From Dehalococcoidia bacterium (GTDB lineage Bacteria > Chloroflexota > Dehalococcoidia > SpSt-223): a stretch of DNA of 64,000 nt. Numbering within the stretch: position 1 is the first letter of the stretch; each line of letters opens with the position of its first letter. The stretch spans positions 1 to 64,000 of the forward strand of contig JANWZD010000014.1 of NCBI GenBank assembly GCA_025054935.1, written 5' to 3'. Under the pieces are notes generated by a model. It was given only the letters and a program-made list of their open reading frames with translations. It did not search any database and had not been told where the DNA came from. Shown piece by piece: positions 35,168 through 42,995 of this stretch. The position numbers and the translations under genes were made by a program.

Positions 35168-35941
35168 ATGCGCCGCGGCTACACCACCACCTCCCACGGC
35201 CAACTTCACTTCCGCGAGGCAGGCACAGGCGAGCCGCTTGTCCTTCTTCACCACTCGACCCGATCGTCGGATGTCTGGCGCGAGATTGCGCCGTGTCTCG
35301 CGGCGCGGTTTCGCGTTCTCGCGCTCGACACGCCGGGTTTCGGCAGCTCGCCGCCGCCCGCCGCGCCGCCCGGGCTCGCCGGCTACACGCAGGCGTTTCT
35401 TGAGGCGCTTGACTCCCTTGGGGTCGACCGCTTCGCCCTGTTCGGCTTTCTGACGGGTGCGGCGCTCGCCCTCGAACTCGCGGCGCGCGCGCCGAGCCGG
35501 GTGACCAAGCTGATCCTCGGCGCCTGCCCGGTGATCGACGACCGCGAGGCATGGCTCCGCAGCGCCCGGATCACCCCCCTGCAGCCGGACGGCAGCCATC
35601 TGACAGCAATCTGGACTAACTACGCTGCCGGCGCCTACCGCGGCTGGGGAACGCTTGAGCAGATGCAGCGCGCAACCATCGACAGCGCCGCCGCCGGGCC
35701 CGTCCACGCCCACTTCGCCCATCTAGCGGTCGCCGAACTGGATGTCAAGGCGCGCATCCCGCTGGTCGCCGCGCCGACGCTGCTAGTGTATGGGACGCGA
35801 GGACCGTTCGCAGAGCGGCAAGCCGAGATCGCCCCGCTCTTCCGCGCTGCTGAGCGCGTTGCGATTGAGAGCGGCCCGCTCATCATGCAGGAGCGTCCGG
35901 ATGTGCTCTGCCGCATCGTGACCGACTTTCTCTCGCGCTAG
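35168..35941 (+). CDS. Alpha/beta-hydrolase fold protein lacking the Ser nucleophile
   Basis: A 257-aa protein. ATG 35168 follows CAGGAGGACCG. The fold is clear: LHFREAGTGEPLVLLHHSTR (oxyanion strand-loop), RVLALDTPGFGSS, and a nucleophile elbow that reads FALFGFLTGAALALEL, i.e. G-F-L-T-G where G-x-S-x-G is normal. The late His/Asp region (LLVYGTRGPFAE; SGPLIMQERPD) also lacks a clear catalytic His. It is therefore unlikely to be a classical Ser hydrolase. It is related to the 62564 protein, whose elbow reads GHHTG. It could be a C-C hydrolase/lyase-like or non-catalytic member. Confidence 0.8.
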   Translation: MRRGYTTTSHGQLHFREAGTGEPLVLLHHSTRSSDVWREIAPCLAARFRVLALDTPGFGSSPPPAAPPGLAGYTQAFLEALDSLGVDRFALFGFLTGAALALELAARAPSRVTKLILGACPVIDDREAWLRSARITPLQPDGSHLTAIWTNYAAGAYRGWGTLEQMQRATIDSAAAGPVHAHFAHLAVAELDVKARIPLVAAPTLLVYGTRGPFAERQAEIAPLFRAAERVAIESGPLIMQERPDVLCRIVTDFLSR

Positions 35942-36405
35942 ACCACGCCGCGGCAGCCGCATTCGAGCGCGGCCGCCATCACGCCAGCAGCGGACCGCGC
36001 TGCTGCCGTACCGGTCGAAGAGGACGACCTCCTCGACGCCGCGGCGCCGGAAGAACAGCGAACCGATCGGGTGGTCCTGCGTCTCCGAGCTCGGCCGACA
36101 ATTGCTGCGACTGCGTCCGGAAGGAGCGAGACCGTTCCGGAGCATCGTTCTGGCTCGGGCAGGAGAGCAGCGGCAAGGAACCGAAGAAGAACAGCAGCGT
36201 CGTGCTCGCAGCCCCTCCATCGGCGAGCGCGGCGCTCCGGTCGGCCGGCTGGCGAACCCGATCGGGCTGGTTCAGCTCGCCCGGCGACCATTCCCGACGC
36301 GGCACATCCTTGATGAGCGACGGCCGGACCGGCTGCGCCGGAAGCGACAAGAGCGTCCCGCCGCCGCGCGCTGGCGCAGCGGCTCCGTCATACCGTCCCG
36401 CGCGT
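35942..36405. other. Gene-free stretch, 464 bp
   Basis: This lies between the convergent hydrolase and ispF stops. Open frames on both strands translate to Arg/Ser/Ala-rich peptides without domains. No promoter is expected here and I see no strong terminator, repeat or RNA. Confidence 0.5.
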
Positions 36406-36882
36406 TTACACCCTTCGTTCGACGAGGGCGACCGCCTGCGCCGCAATCCCGTCGCGCCGGCCGGTGAAGCCGAGGCCGTCGGTCGTCGTCGCTTTGACGC
36501 TCACTGCCGCAACCGGCAGGCCGAGGTCAGCCGCGATCGCTGCGCGCATCGCTTGGCGGTAGGGGGCGAGCCGCGGCTGCTCAGCGATGATGACCAAGTC
36601 GAGGTTGACGACACGCCAGCCGGCAGCTGCGAGCATCGCTGCTGCCTCGCGCAGCAGCAGCCGGCTCGAGATGCCGCGGTAGCGGGGGTCGGAGGAGGGA
36701 AAATGCTCCCCGATATCCCCAAGCCCTGCCGCCCCGAGCAGGGCATCGATCGCCGCGTGCAGGGCGGCATCGCCGTCGGAATGCCCTTCGAGGCCGTGGT
36801 CGTAATCGATCTCGACCCCGCCGAGGACGAGCCGGCGCCCCGGAACGAGGCGGTGCGCGTCGACGCCGAGACCTACCCGCAC
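36406..36882 (-). CDS. ispF: 2-C-methyl-D-erythritol 2,4-cyclodiphosphate synthase
   Basis: A 158-aa homotrimeric enzyme of the MEP isoprenoid pathway. The zinc-site D-x-H is in VGLGVDAHRLVPG and the third ligand in HGLEGHSDGDAALHAAIDAL. GDIGEHFPSSDPRYRG and the substrate-binding KATTTDGLGFTGR are also present. It overlaps ispD by 10 bp, so the pair is coupled. Confidence 0.97.
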   Translation of the reverse strand: MRVGLGVDAHRLVPGRRLVLGGVEIDYDHGLEGHSDGDAALHAAIDALLGAAGLGDIGEHFPSSDPRYRGISSRLLLREAAAMLAAAGWRVVNLDLVIIAEQPRLAPYRQAMRAAIAADLGLPVAAVSVKATTTDGLGFTGRRDGIAAQAVALVERRV

Positions 36883-37529
36883 CGCAGGATCGCCTCCGCG
36901 AGCGCCAAGTCAGCCGCTGTCGTCACCTTGAAGTTGCGCTCCGATCCGAGAAAGACACGCACCGGCACGCCAAGCGCCTCGACCGCTGCCGCATCGTCGG
37001 TCACGTCGCTTTCTGTCTCGAGCGCCCGCTCGAGGAGGGCAGAGCGGAAGATTTGGGGCGTCTGAGCCGCCCAGAGGCGGGCGCGGTCGACAGTGGCGAT
37101 GATCTGGTCGTTCTCGACGCGCTTGAGCGTGTCGCGCACCGGCAGGGCAGCGATCGCGGCGCCGGTGGCGCGAGCGGCCTCGAGACCTCGGGCAACGACT
37201 TCGGGCGTCACCAGCGGCCGCGCGGCATCGTGGATCAGCACCCACTCCGCTTGGGCAGCGCGCACGCCGGCAAGCACCGAGTCTTGCCGGCGCGCTCCGC
37301 CGACCGTCACGGCGCGCAGCTTCGTCCAGCCGTACTCCGCGGCAAGCGCCCACGCTCGCCCCACCTTCTCCTCCCGCAGGACGAGGACAATCCCGTCTAC
37401 CTCGGGCGACTCCTCAAACGCCGCGACGGCGTGGGCGAGTACCGGCCGGCCGGCAAGCTCGGCAAACACCTTATCGCCCCCAAAGCGGCGGCCGCTCCCA
37501 GCGCCGACGATGACCGCGACAACGCTCAT
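36873..37529 (-). CDS. ispD: 2-C-methyl-D-erythritol 4-phosphate cytidylyltransferase
   Basis: A 218-aa MEP-pathway nucleotidyltransferase. The CTP-binding loop is VVAVIVGAGSGRRFGGDKVF; the catalytic/structural motifs are VTVGGARRQDSVLAG, VLIHDAARPLVTP and LWAAQTPQIFR, with TDDAAAVEALG and KVTTAADLALAE at the end. It overlaps the upstream membrane-protein gene by ATGA and ispF downstream. Confidence 0.97.
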   Translation of the reverse strand: MSVVAVIVGAGSGRRFGGDKVFAELAGRPVLAHAVAAFEESPEVDGIVLVLREEKVGRAWALAAEYGWTKLRAVTVGGARRQDSVLAGVRAAQAEWVLIHDAARPLVTPEVVARGLEAARATGAAIAALPVRDTLKRVENDQIIATVDRARLWAAQTPQIFRSALLERALETESDVTDDAAAVEALGVPVRVFLGSERNFKVTTAADLALAEAILRCG

Positions 37530-38149
37530 CGCGTCAGCTCGCGGGCCGGCGCGCTCAGTTCCGCCGGCGCATGGCCATTCCCGAGGGGCGAGACGGCCGG
37601 CAGGCGCTCGACCCGAGGAGCCGCGATCCGCTCGGCCGACAGGCGACGAACAAGCAGCCGCCGGACTACGCCCGGCCGCCCGGCGAAGGCGAGCGCCCCC
37701 GCGAGGCCGCAGCCAGCGGTGATCGCGAAGGGGACCCAGGCCCCCACGCCCTCATCGAGGCGCGGCAGCGGGTGCACGAGGAGCAGGCCTGTGAGGAGAC
37801 CGAGGATCGCGCCGAGTGCCGCACCGGCGAGGCGGTACGGGCCGAGGCGGCCCAGCAGTTCGATCGCCCACAGCACCGGGCGGGTTGTCAGCAGCGGCGC
37901 GGCGATCGCCGCCAAGGCCGCGGTGCCCACCACCGCCAGCAGGAGAAAGCGCGATTCGAGCAGGTCAACGTAGACGACGCCCTCCTCTGCCAGCCACTCC
38001 CCCACCGCGCGGCCGGCCCAGAGCGCGGCGACAAGCCGGAGCGGCAGCTCGATCAGCGCAAGGAGAACAGTGCGGGTCCACCACCAGGGCCGCACCCGCA
38101 GAAACCGCGCCTGCGGGCGGTAGGAGCGGCGACGAATGGAACGGCGCAC
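37526..38149 (-). CDS. YacL-like membrane domain without PIN/TRAM
   Basis: A 207-aa protein starting at GTG 38149. An Arg-rich N-terminus precedes about four membrane helices, including LRLVAALWAGRAVGEWLA, LLLAVVGTAALAAIAAPLLT, LAGAALGAILGLLTGLLLVH and VPFAITAGCGLAGALAFAG. Members of the YacL family have this kind of helical N-terminus followed by PIN nuclease and TRAM domains and commonly precede ispD. Here the PIN and TRAM parts are absent; a 50-residue hydrophilic tail ends at the ispD start (ATGA). The YacL assignment is inferred from position and topology. Confidence 0.55.
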   Translation of the reverse strand: MRRSIRRRSYRPQARFLRVRPWWWTRTVLLALIELPLRLVAALWAGRAVGEWLAEEGVVYVDLLESRFLLLAVVGTAALAAIAAPLLTTRPVLWAIELLGRLGPYRLAGAALGAILGLLTGLLLVHPLPRLDEGVGAWVPFAITAGCGLAGALAFAGRPGVVRRLLVRRLSAERIAAPRVERLPAVSPLGNGHAPAELSAPARELTR

Positions 38150-38296
38150 GCGCAGATCCTAGTCGAAACTGCTGACCGAACTCGACCGCGAGTGGCGCGG
38201 GAATGCTGCCTCAGTTCGGCCGGCAGCGGCGCAGCGTTGCCCTCCCTGCAGCGCAGGACAACTGCGACCTTCCCGCAGGACGGTCGGGAACGCTGC

Positions 38297-38962
38297 TCAG
38301 TTTTCAGCACCCGCTCGGCGGAAAATCCGGCGGCGGAGGAGGTTAACGGCCGTCTGCCGGTAGTCCTGCCAGAGATGAACGAGCGTGGGCAGCGCCGAGA
38401 CGAAGATGATGAGCAAGATGATCGGGATGAGATACTTATCGACATCAGGAATAACGCTGCCGAGGAAGTAGCCGGCAAGCGTCACCCCGATCGCCCACAG
38501 CACCGCGCCGAAGATGTTGTAGAAGACAAAATCGCGATAGCGCATTGAGCCGATGCCCGCGACGATCGGGGCGAACGTGCGGATCGCCGGCAAAAAGCGC
38601 GCTAAGACGATCGTCTTCCCGCCGTGTTTCCGATAGAACGCTTCGGTCCGCTCGATGTTCTTCCGGTGGAAGAAGAACGATTCTTCCCGGTCGAACAAGC
38701 GCCGGCCGACGCGATGGCCGAACCAGTAGCCGACTTGGTCGCCGGCGACAGCGGCGATAAAGCAGCCGACAAGCAGGAGCGGCAGATTGAGGTAGCCCTG
38801 GCTCGCGAGAAACCCCGCGGTGAAGAGCAAGCTGTCGCCAGGCAAGAAGAAGCCGAACAGCAGCCCGCTCTCGGCGAAGACGATGGCAAAGATGATGAAA
38901 TGCGCGAACAGCCCGAACGCCGTCACGGCGTCCTTCATCAGGTGAGCAAGTTCGAAATGCAC
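38297..38962 (-). CDS. DedA-family membrane protein
   Basis: A 221-aa protein. GTG 38962 follows AGGAGG at 4-nt spacing; upstream in-frame residues are not conserved. The DedA/SNARE-associated core is present: IVFAESGLLFGFFLPGDSLL, VGCFIAAVAGDQVGYWFGHR, and the membrane-embedded Arg segment KTIVLARFLPAIRTFAPIVA followed by FVFYNIFGAVLWAIGVTLAG. Family members act in lipid (undecaprenyl or phospholipid) flipping and envelope homeostasis. It is transcribed away from the hydrolase at 39100. Confidence 0.92.
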   Translation of the reverse strand: MHFELAHLMKDAVTAFGLFAHFIIFAIVFAESGLLFGFFLPGDSLLFTAGFLASQGYLNLPLLLVGCFIAAVAGDQVGYWFGHRVGRRLFDREESFFFHRKNIERTEAFYRKHGGKTIVLARFLPAIRTFAPIVAGIGSMRYRDFVFYNIFGAVLWAIGVTLAGYFLGSVIPDVDKYLIPIILLIIFVSALPTLVHLWQDYRQTAVNLLRRRIFRRAGAEN

Positions 38963-39084
38963 GAAACCTCCTGGCGCGTCAGTGCGGCGGCCCGGCGGAA
39001 CTGTAGCGAAAATCGTTCGCGTTCGCCTACTGGTTGGCCTGCCCGCCTTTTGCGTGCGGCAGCGCAAGCGGCCGGCGCCGGCTG

Positions 39085-39093
39085 TGCTATAAC
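39085..39093 (+). promoter_or_regulatory. Extended -10 directly before a start codon
   Basis: TGC-TATAAC (39085-39093) ends six bases before GTG 39100, so transcription should begin at or next to the start codon. No ribosome site fits in between, suggesting a leaderless mRNA. Confidence 0.62.
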
Positions 39094-39099
39094 CAGACA

Positions 39100-39963
39100 G
39101 TGGCGACCTTCGTCCTCGTGCACGGCTCGTTTCATGGCGGCTGGTGCTGGGCGCGCGTCCGGCCGCTGCTGCGCGCGCTTGGCCACGAGGTGTTTACGCC
39201 GACCCTCACCGGCCTAGGCGACCGCGCCCACGCCGCAACGCGCGACACCGGGCTGGAAACGCATCTGCTCGATCTGACGCAGCTGCTCGTCTTTGAAGAT
39301 CTCTCCGAAGTGATTCTCGTCGGCCACAGCTACGGCTGCGTTCTCGCCACCGCGCTGCTCCATCGGGTCCCCGAGCGGCTCGCGCATATCGTCTACCTCG
39401 ACGCCGGCATTCCCGAGGAGGGGCAATCGGCGTGGGACCTCTTCGACGAGGCGACGCGAATGAGCATTCGCCAGCGAATGGCCGCGCGAGGATGCGACTG
39501 GCTGGTGCCGCCGCCTCCGCTCGAAGCGCTCGGCATCACCGACGCAGCGGATGCGGCTTGGGTCGCGCCGCGGCTGACGCCGATGCCGCTGAAAGCGTGG
39601 ACCGACCCGGTGCGGCTCGGCAATCCCGCCGCAGCGGCGGTGCCCTGCTCGATGATCGCCTGCACGCGCGGCGGCGCGCGCGCCGTCCAGACTAGCCGAC
39701 TCCAAGCGATCGCGGCGCGGCGCGGGTGGCCCTACTTCGAACTGGAGAGCGGTCACGATGCGATGGTGACCCATCCGCTGGAGCTGAGCGCGCTTCTGCT
39801 GGCGATCGCGGAGCAGCCAAGACCAGCACCGTCCCTCGCGGGCCTCCCGCTCTCTGCTGCTGCCCGCCGCGGCGAGGCGACCCTCGGCGCAGACTTGCGC
39901 GCCGTCATCGAAGAGCGGTGGGAGCGCTATCGCCCTGCGCTCAAGCGGCTGGGCGACCGCTGA
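39100..39963 (+). CDS. Alpha/beta hydrolase (salicylate-esterase/hydroxynitrile-lyase-like)
   Basis: A 287-aa protein. GTG 39100 is chosen because the conserved fold begins at once (VATFVLVHGSFHGGWCWARV), the frame upstream is not conserved, and a -10 box ends 6 nt before it. The nucleophile elbow is canonical, VILVGHSYGCVLATAL, with Ser. The late His is in FELESGHDAMVTHP. The N-terminal H-G-x-W-x-W pattern is typical of the methylesterase/HNL branch. The substrate is unknown. The Doc-like gene begins 2 bp after the stop. Confidence 0.86.
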   Translation: MATFVLVHGSFHGGWCWARVRPLLRALGHEVFTPTLTGLGDRAHAATRDTGLETHLLDLTQLLVFEDLSEVILVGHSYGCVLATALLHRVPERLAHIVYLDAGIPEEGQSAWDLFDEATRMSIRQRMAARGCDWLVPPPPLEALGITDAADAAWVAPRLTPMPLKAWTDPVRLGNPAAAAVPCSMIACTRGGARAVQTSRLQAIAARRGWPYFELESGHDAMVTHPLELSALLLAIAEQPRPAPSLAGLPLSAAARRGEATLGADLRAVIEERWERYRPALKRLGDR

Positions 39964-39965
39964 CC

Positions 39966-40340
39966 ATGGGATACCGCTATCTGTCGGCAGACGAACTCGT
40001 GGCGCTGCAGCGGCGGCTCGGCGGCAGCAGCGACGTCGATGCCGACCGGCTCGACGCCCTTGTCGCGCGGCCGGCGCTCGCCGCCCAGTACGATAACGCC
40101 GACCTCATTCGCCAAGCCGCCCTCCTTGTCGCAGGGATCGTCTGCCTCCAGCCGTTTCCGAACGGCAATCGGCGCCTTGCCCTTGTCGCCGGCGATCTCT
40201 TCATCGCAATCAACGGCTTCCGCCTCACCGCTGACCTCCTCGAATTCGCCGACCAGATCGTCAATCTCCCTGCCGCCCTCGAGGAGGCTGCCGATACGCT
40301 CGAGGCGTGGCTCCGCCGCCGCGTCCGCTTCGACGGCTGA
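39966..40340 (+). CDS. Doc/Fic-fold protein with degenerate catalytic motif
   Basis: A 124-aa protein, the usual length of Doc (death-on-curing) toxins. The family order is recognisable: YRYLSADELVALQRRLGG, then LDALVARPALAAQYDNADL, AALLVAGIVCLQPFPNGNRR, and FIAINGFRL. The Fic motif H-P-F-x-x-G/A-N-K-R appears as Q-P-F-P-N-G-N-R-R: the catalytic His is Gln, while the F, N and R positions remain. Toxin activity (EF-Tu phosphorylation or AMPylation) is therefore doubtful. There is no Phd-like antitoxin gene beside it; the upstream neighbour is the hydrolase. Confidence 0.75.
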   Translation: MGYRYLSADELVALQRRLGGSSDVDADRLDALVARPALAAQYDNADLIRQAALLVAGIVCLQPFPNGNRRLALVAGDLFIAINGFRLTADLLEFADQIVNLPAALEEAADTLEAWLRRRVRFDG

Positions 40341-40716
40341 CGCGCCAGGGAGCCGCACTGCCGGACCGCCAAGAACCAAACACGCCGCGAACGACGCGCC
40401 CAAAAACGGCGCCTCGGCTCACGGCGTTGGCTCGACGTTGAACCTTCTTCGCCCCACTGCGCGCGCTGCGGTCGGACTGCCGAACAGCGCTGATCGGCCT
40501 GCGTTATGAAGCATACCAACACTCTATAAGCGGCCCGTGAAATTTGTTCTTCGGCTGTAAAAACGAGGTAAGCAGTCGGTCAAGGGGTGCGACTGACTCC
40601 TGCCGGCCGACAAGCGCCGCGGTCGGCCACGACTGCTGAGCAACCCCTAGACACCAGGCAGGCAAGTACGGTAGGATGAGGAGGACGATCGTCCTAGGAC
40701 GATCGGGGAGACCAGG
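40341..40716. other. Intergenic region, 376 bp
   Basis: No gene is seen. The middle (about 40500-40570) is noticeably AT-richer than its surroundings and could hold a promoter or small RNA, but I recognise no RNA family. TAGGAT at 40672-40677 may be the -10 for the 40717 gene. Confidence 0.45.
40682..40705 (+). promoter_or_regulatory. Palindrome with direct repeat, candidate operator
   Basis: AGGACGATCGTCCT (40682-40695) is a perfect 14-bp palindrome. Its first ten bases recur at 40696-40705 immediately after it. It lies between a possible -10 and the ribosome site of the 40717 gene, a position suited to repression. Confidence 0.5.
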
Positions 40717-41043
40717 ATGGGCGTTCCGGTGACGATTGCCGGCTATCGCGCGGTGGCCGCTCCCGCGGACGGCCAATCGTGCGCACCGCGCCCCATCGCC
40801 CCACTCTATCGCGTCGAGCCAGCCGCTCCTCCCGCCGCGCCTGGTCCAGCAGAGAGCGCGTTTCCGTGGGGCCCTGCCGCACAGCTCACTTTGACCCCCC
40901 TTGGGGAAGCGGTGCTGCGAGCGGACCGATCGCGCCTCGTCCTCAGCTCTGAGCGGCTTGACCGCGTCCGGCGGCTGATCGCGGCGGAAGGATGCGCCCC
41001 GACGGTTCTCGAGCGTGCCGTCGCGCTGCTAACAGGCGAGTGA
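40717..41043 (+). CDS. Small protein of unknown function
   Basis: A 108-aa protein. ATG 40717 follows GGGGAG at 6-nt spacing. The N-terminal half is Ala/Pro-rich and probably disordered. The C-terminal half is helical (LTPLGEAVLRADRSRLVLSS, then RLDRVRRLIAAEGC and VLERAVALLTGE). The layout loosely recalls small anti-sigma factors such as FlgM, but the match is too weak to name. The stop is 2 bp from the tRNA on the other strand. Confidence 0.5.
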   Translation: MGVPVTIAGYRAVAAPADGQSCAPRPIAPLYRVEPAAPPAAPGPAESAFPWGPAAQLTLTPLGEAVLRADRSRLVLSSERLDRVRRLIAAEGCAPTVLERAVALLTGE

Positions 41044-41045
41044 GG

Positions 41046-41117
41046 TGGGCCCGTCAGGATTCGAACCTGAAACCCGCCGGTTATGAGCCGGATGCTCTGC
41101 CGTTGAGCTACGGGCCC
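41046..41117 (-). tRNA. tRNA-Met (anticodon CAT)
   Basis: On the minus strand a cloverleaf can be drawn. The acceptor arm is GGGCCCG with CGGGCCC, the D-arm is GCTC...GAGC, the anticodon loop CTCATAA has anticodon CAT, and the T-arm is TCAGG-TTCGAAT-CCTGA. Discriminator A is followed by CCT, so the CCA end is not encoded. The paired 1-72 position excludes initiator tRNA. Elongator Met is most likely; a lysidine-modified tRNA-Ile with CAT anticodon cannot be excluded by eye. Confidence 0.93.
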
Positions 41118-41171
41118 GCCGTTCGAGTATAGCCGGTAGCGCCCCTCTGCTATCACGTACACTCTCCTGCC

Positions 41172-41837
41172 GTGAGCATTTTCTCAGCGCTTCCCGCGGG
41201 CTCCTCCTTCCAGTCCGCGATCGGCTCCGCAATGCCGCGCCGGCCGTCGCTCGCCGCTGCGCCTTCGACCTACACGCGCGACCGCTTCTTAGAGCGCGTG
41301 CCGGACGCCGTCCGCCGCGCTCTTCCCCCCGCGCTGCGCGACTTCCGCACGCGCAAACGGTGGGGGCTGGTCCAACTGAGCTACGGCACTCCCCGGCTCC
41401 ACTACGAGATTTGGCTGCGGACAACTGCCGATTTGATCGAACTCGGTCTCCATCTGGAGGCCGACGCGGCGACGAATGCCCGCATTCTGGAGAGGATCGC
41501 CGAGCATGCCCTCGAGGTGCGCGAGATGCTCGGGCCGGCGTGCGATCTCGAAGCGTGGACCTCGACTTGGGGCCGGGTGCACACCGTTCTGCCGCTCACT
41601 CCCCTCGACGACCGCCGTCTGGAACAATGCGCGCGCTGGCTTGCTCGCTGCATCGAGACGCTGCAGCCGCTCGTGGAAGCCGCCCTAGGGGGCCATTGCC
41701 GCGTGGATGAGCGCAGCGGGGACGACATGGGTCAGGCGCTTGCCCGTGGCGAGGTCGTCGCTGCCGCCGACGACGACGCCGAGGAGCCCGCCCTGGCTAT
41801 CGAAGAGCGCCCCGCCAGAATCGCCGCCCCCCGCTGA
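41172..41837 (+). CDS. Protein of unknown function with overlapping C-terminal extension
   Basis: A 221-aa protein. Residues 60-175 look like a genuine soluble domain (GTPRLHYEIWLRTTADLIEL, then HLEADAATNARILERIAEHA and CDLEAWTSTWGRVHTVLPL). The last about 50 residues are simply antisense to the C-terminus of the convergent protease gene and are unlikely to be conserved. One reading frame over, a TAG occurs at 41686-41688, precisely where the protease stop lies, so a late frameshift may have removed the original stop. The start is uncertain. Confidence 0.6.
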   Translation: MSIFSALPAGSSFQSAIGSAMPRRPSLAAAPSTYTRDRFLERVPDAVRRALPPALRDFRTRKRWGLVQLSYGTPRLHYEIWLRTTADLIELGLHLEADAATNARILERIAEHALEVREMLGPACDLEAWTSTWGRVHTVLPLTPLDDRRLEQCARWLARCIETLQPLVEAALGGHCRVDERSGDDMGQALARGEVVAAADDDAEEPALAIEERPARIAAPR

Positions 41838-42824
41838 CGAGTCGACCATCAACGTTGGATACGCACGCACTCCATACGGCTGATACAGGAAGAGCGGCCC
41901 CCCGATCCGCGCGAGCGTCGCCGTGCGCGCAGCGGGCGGGTCCGGATATCCCAGTCGGTAGCCGACAACGTAGCAGAGCGCGCCCGGCGGAGGGGGCGTG
42001 AGAACGAGCGACCGCGGCGCAGCCGGCAGGTCGACCGCAGCGGCGAGAAAGGCGATATCCGACTGCGGATAGGCAGCAGCCAGCCGCGCCTCGATCGCCG
42101 GCCCGCCCGGAAACTCAAGGCGGAACTCGGTGCCGAGCGCCACGACATGAAACGCCGTCACCGCGAGCCGCTGCCCGACCACCACGCCCGACCCCCACGT
42201 CGAGGGGTCGAGGGGGCGGCCGTCGCGGCCGCGAGCGAGGACAACGCGGGGCACCGCCGCGCGCCACGCCGGGTCGACCGAAACCACGGTGCCGACGGGC
42301 GCTTGGGTGGGCAGCGGAGCGGGCGCAGGCGGCGCCGCAGTGGGCGAGGGCAGAACCGGCGGGGCTGTAGGCGAGGGCGGAGCCAGAGGCAGCGCCGGCG
42401 TCGGGCTGAGCGAGGGCGCTGTCGGGCTCGCTGACGGCGATCGCGTCGGGCTCGGGGAGGGCGGCGCGCTCGTCCGCGTCGCCGGCGGCGGTGTCGGGCT
42501 GGGCGGGAGCGGCGTGATCGTCCGCGTCGCTGGGACCGTCGGCGACGCGAGAGGCGCCGTTGGAGCGGCCGAGGGTCCGAGGATAAGGTTCGGTGTCGGG
42601 CTGGGCGCCGCGGCATTGGCCGCCGGCGATGCGAGCGGCGGCCTGCCAGCAAGGGCAGCGGCGCTGCGGAGAGGAGCGACCGCAACGGCGCCCAGCCCGA
42701 CGCTGCAGAGACAGGAGAGCAGCGCCAGCGCGGAGACAAGCGCCGCAATCCGCCGCTCCGCGGCACGCCGCGCCCGGCGCGCCCGGCGCCGGCGTTCAAG
42801 CCACCGCTCATCGAAGCGATCCAG
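41685..42824 (-). CDS. Membrane-anchored trypsin-like serine protease
   Basis: The C-terminal domain (below 42287) is a chymotrypsin-fold protease: WGSGVVVGQRLAVTAFHVVA with His, SDIAFLAA with Asp, and GGGDSGGALFDSQGGLLGVV with Ser. The same frame continues upstream without a stop through a Pro/Thr/Ser-rich linker of about 100 residues, a membrane helix (IAALVSALALLSCLCSVGLG) and an Arg-rich cytoplasmic segment, the layout of HtrA/Chloroflexota surface proteases. No ATG, GTG or TTG occurs in this upstream frame. CTG 42824, preceded by GGAGGA 4 nt away, is the best start (379 aa). A start at GTG 42287 would remove the anchor. A sequencing or natural frameshift at the 5' end is the alternative. 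Confidence 0.68.
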   Translation of the reverse strand: MDRFDERWLERRRRARRARRAAERRIAALVSALALLSCLCSVGLGAVAVAPLRSAAALAGRPPLASPAANAAAPSPTPNLILGPSAAPTAPLASPTVPATRTITPLPPSPTPPPATRTSAPPSPSPTRSPSASPTAPSLSPTPALPLAPPSPTAPPVLPSPTAAPPAPAPLPTQAPVGTVVSVDPAWRAAVPRVVLARGRDGRPLDPSTWGSGVVVGQRLAVTAFHVVALGTEFRLEFPGGPAIEARLAAAYPQSDIAFLAAAVDLPAAPRSLVLTPPPPGALCYVVGYRLGYPDPPAARTATLARIGGPLFLYQPYGVRAYPTLMVDSSAGGGDSGGALFDSQGGLLGVVVGGSDDLATGKRLTHVVPAALIHAAMAP

Positions 42825-42936
42825 CTCTTCCTCCGACGGCGTCCATCCTACCGCGTCTGGCTGCTCGCTGCCAAACGGACGCCGCCGGGGAAATCGCCGC
42901 GGGGAAGGCTGATGACTCGACGCAGTGTGCGGTATG

Positions 42937-42946
42937 CACTATAGTG
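42937..42946. promoter_or_regulatory. Bidirectional -10 palindrome
   Basis: CACTATAGTG is a 10-bp palindrome that presents TATAGT as a -10 on both strands (42940-42945 on plus, 42943-42938 on minus). It sits between the divergent protease gene and the 42996 gene. The -35 boxes are weak on both sides. Confidence 0.5.
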
Positions 42947-42995
42947 ACCGATAAGCGTTCCCAATGCTCGGGGAGCGTCGAGAAAGCAACTGTCG

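Noticed and set aside
41046-41117. tRNA-Ile2 (lysidine) instead of tRNA-Met
   Set aside because: Both have anticodon CAT; I favour elongator Met but cannot separate them without a covariance-model search.
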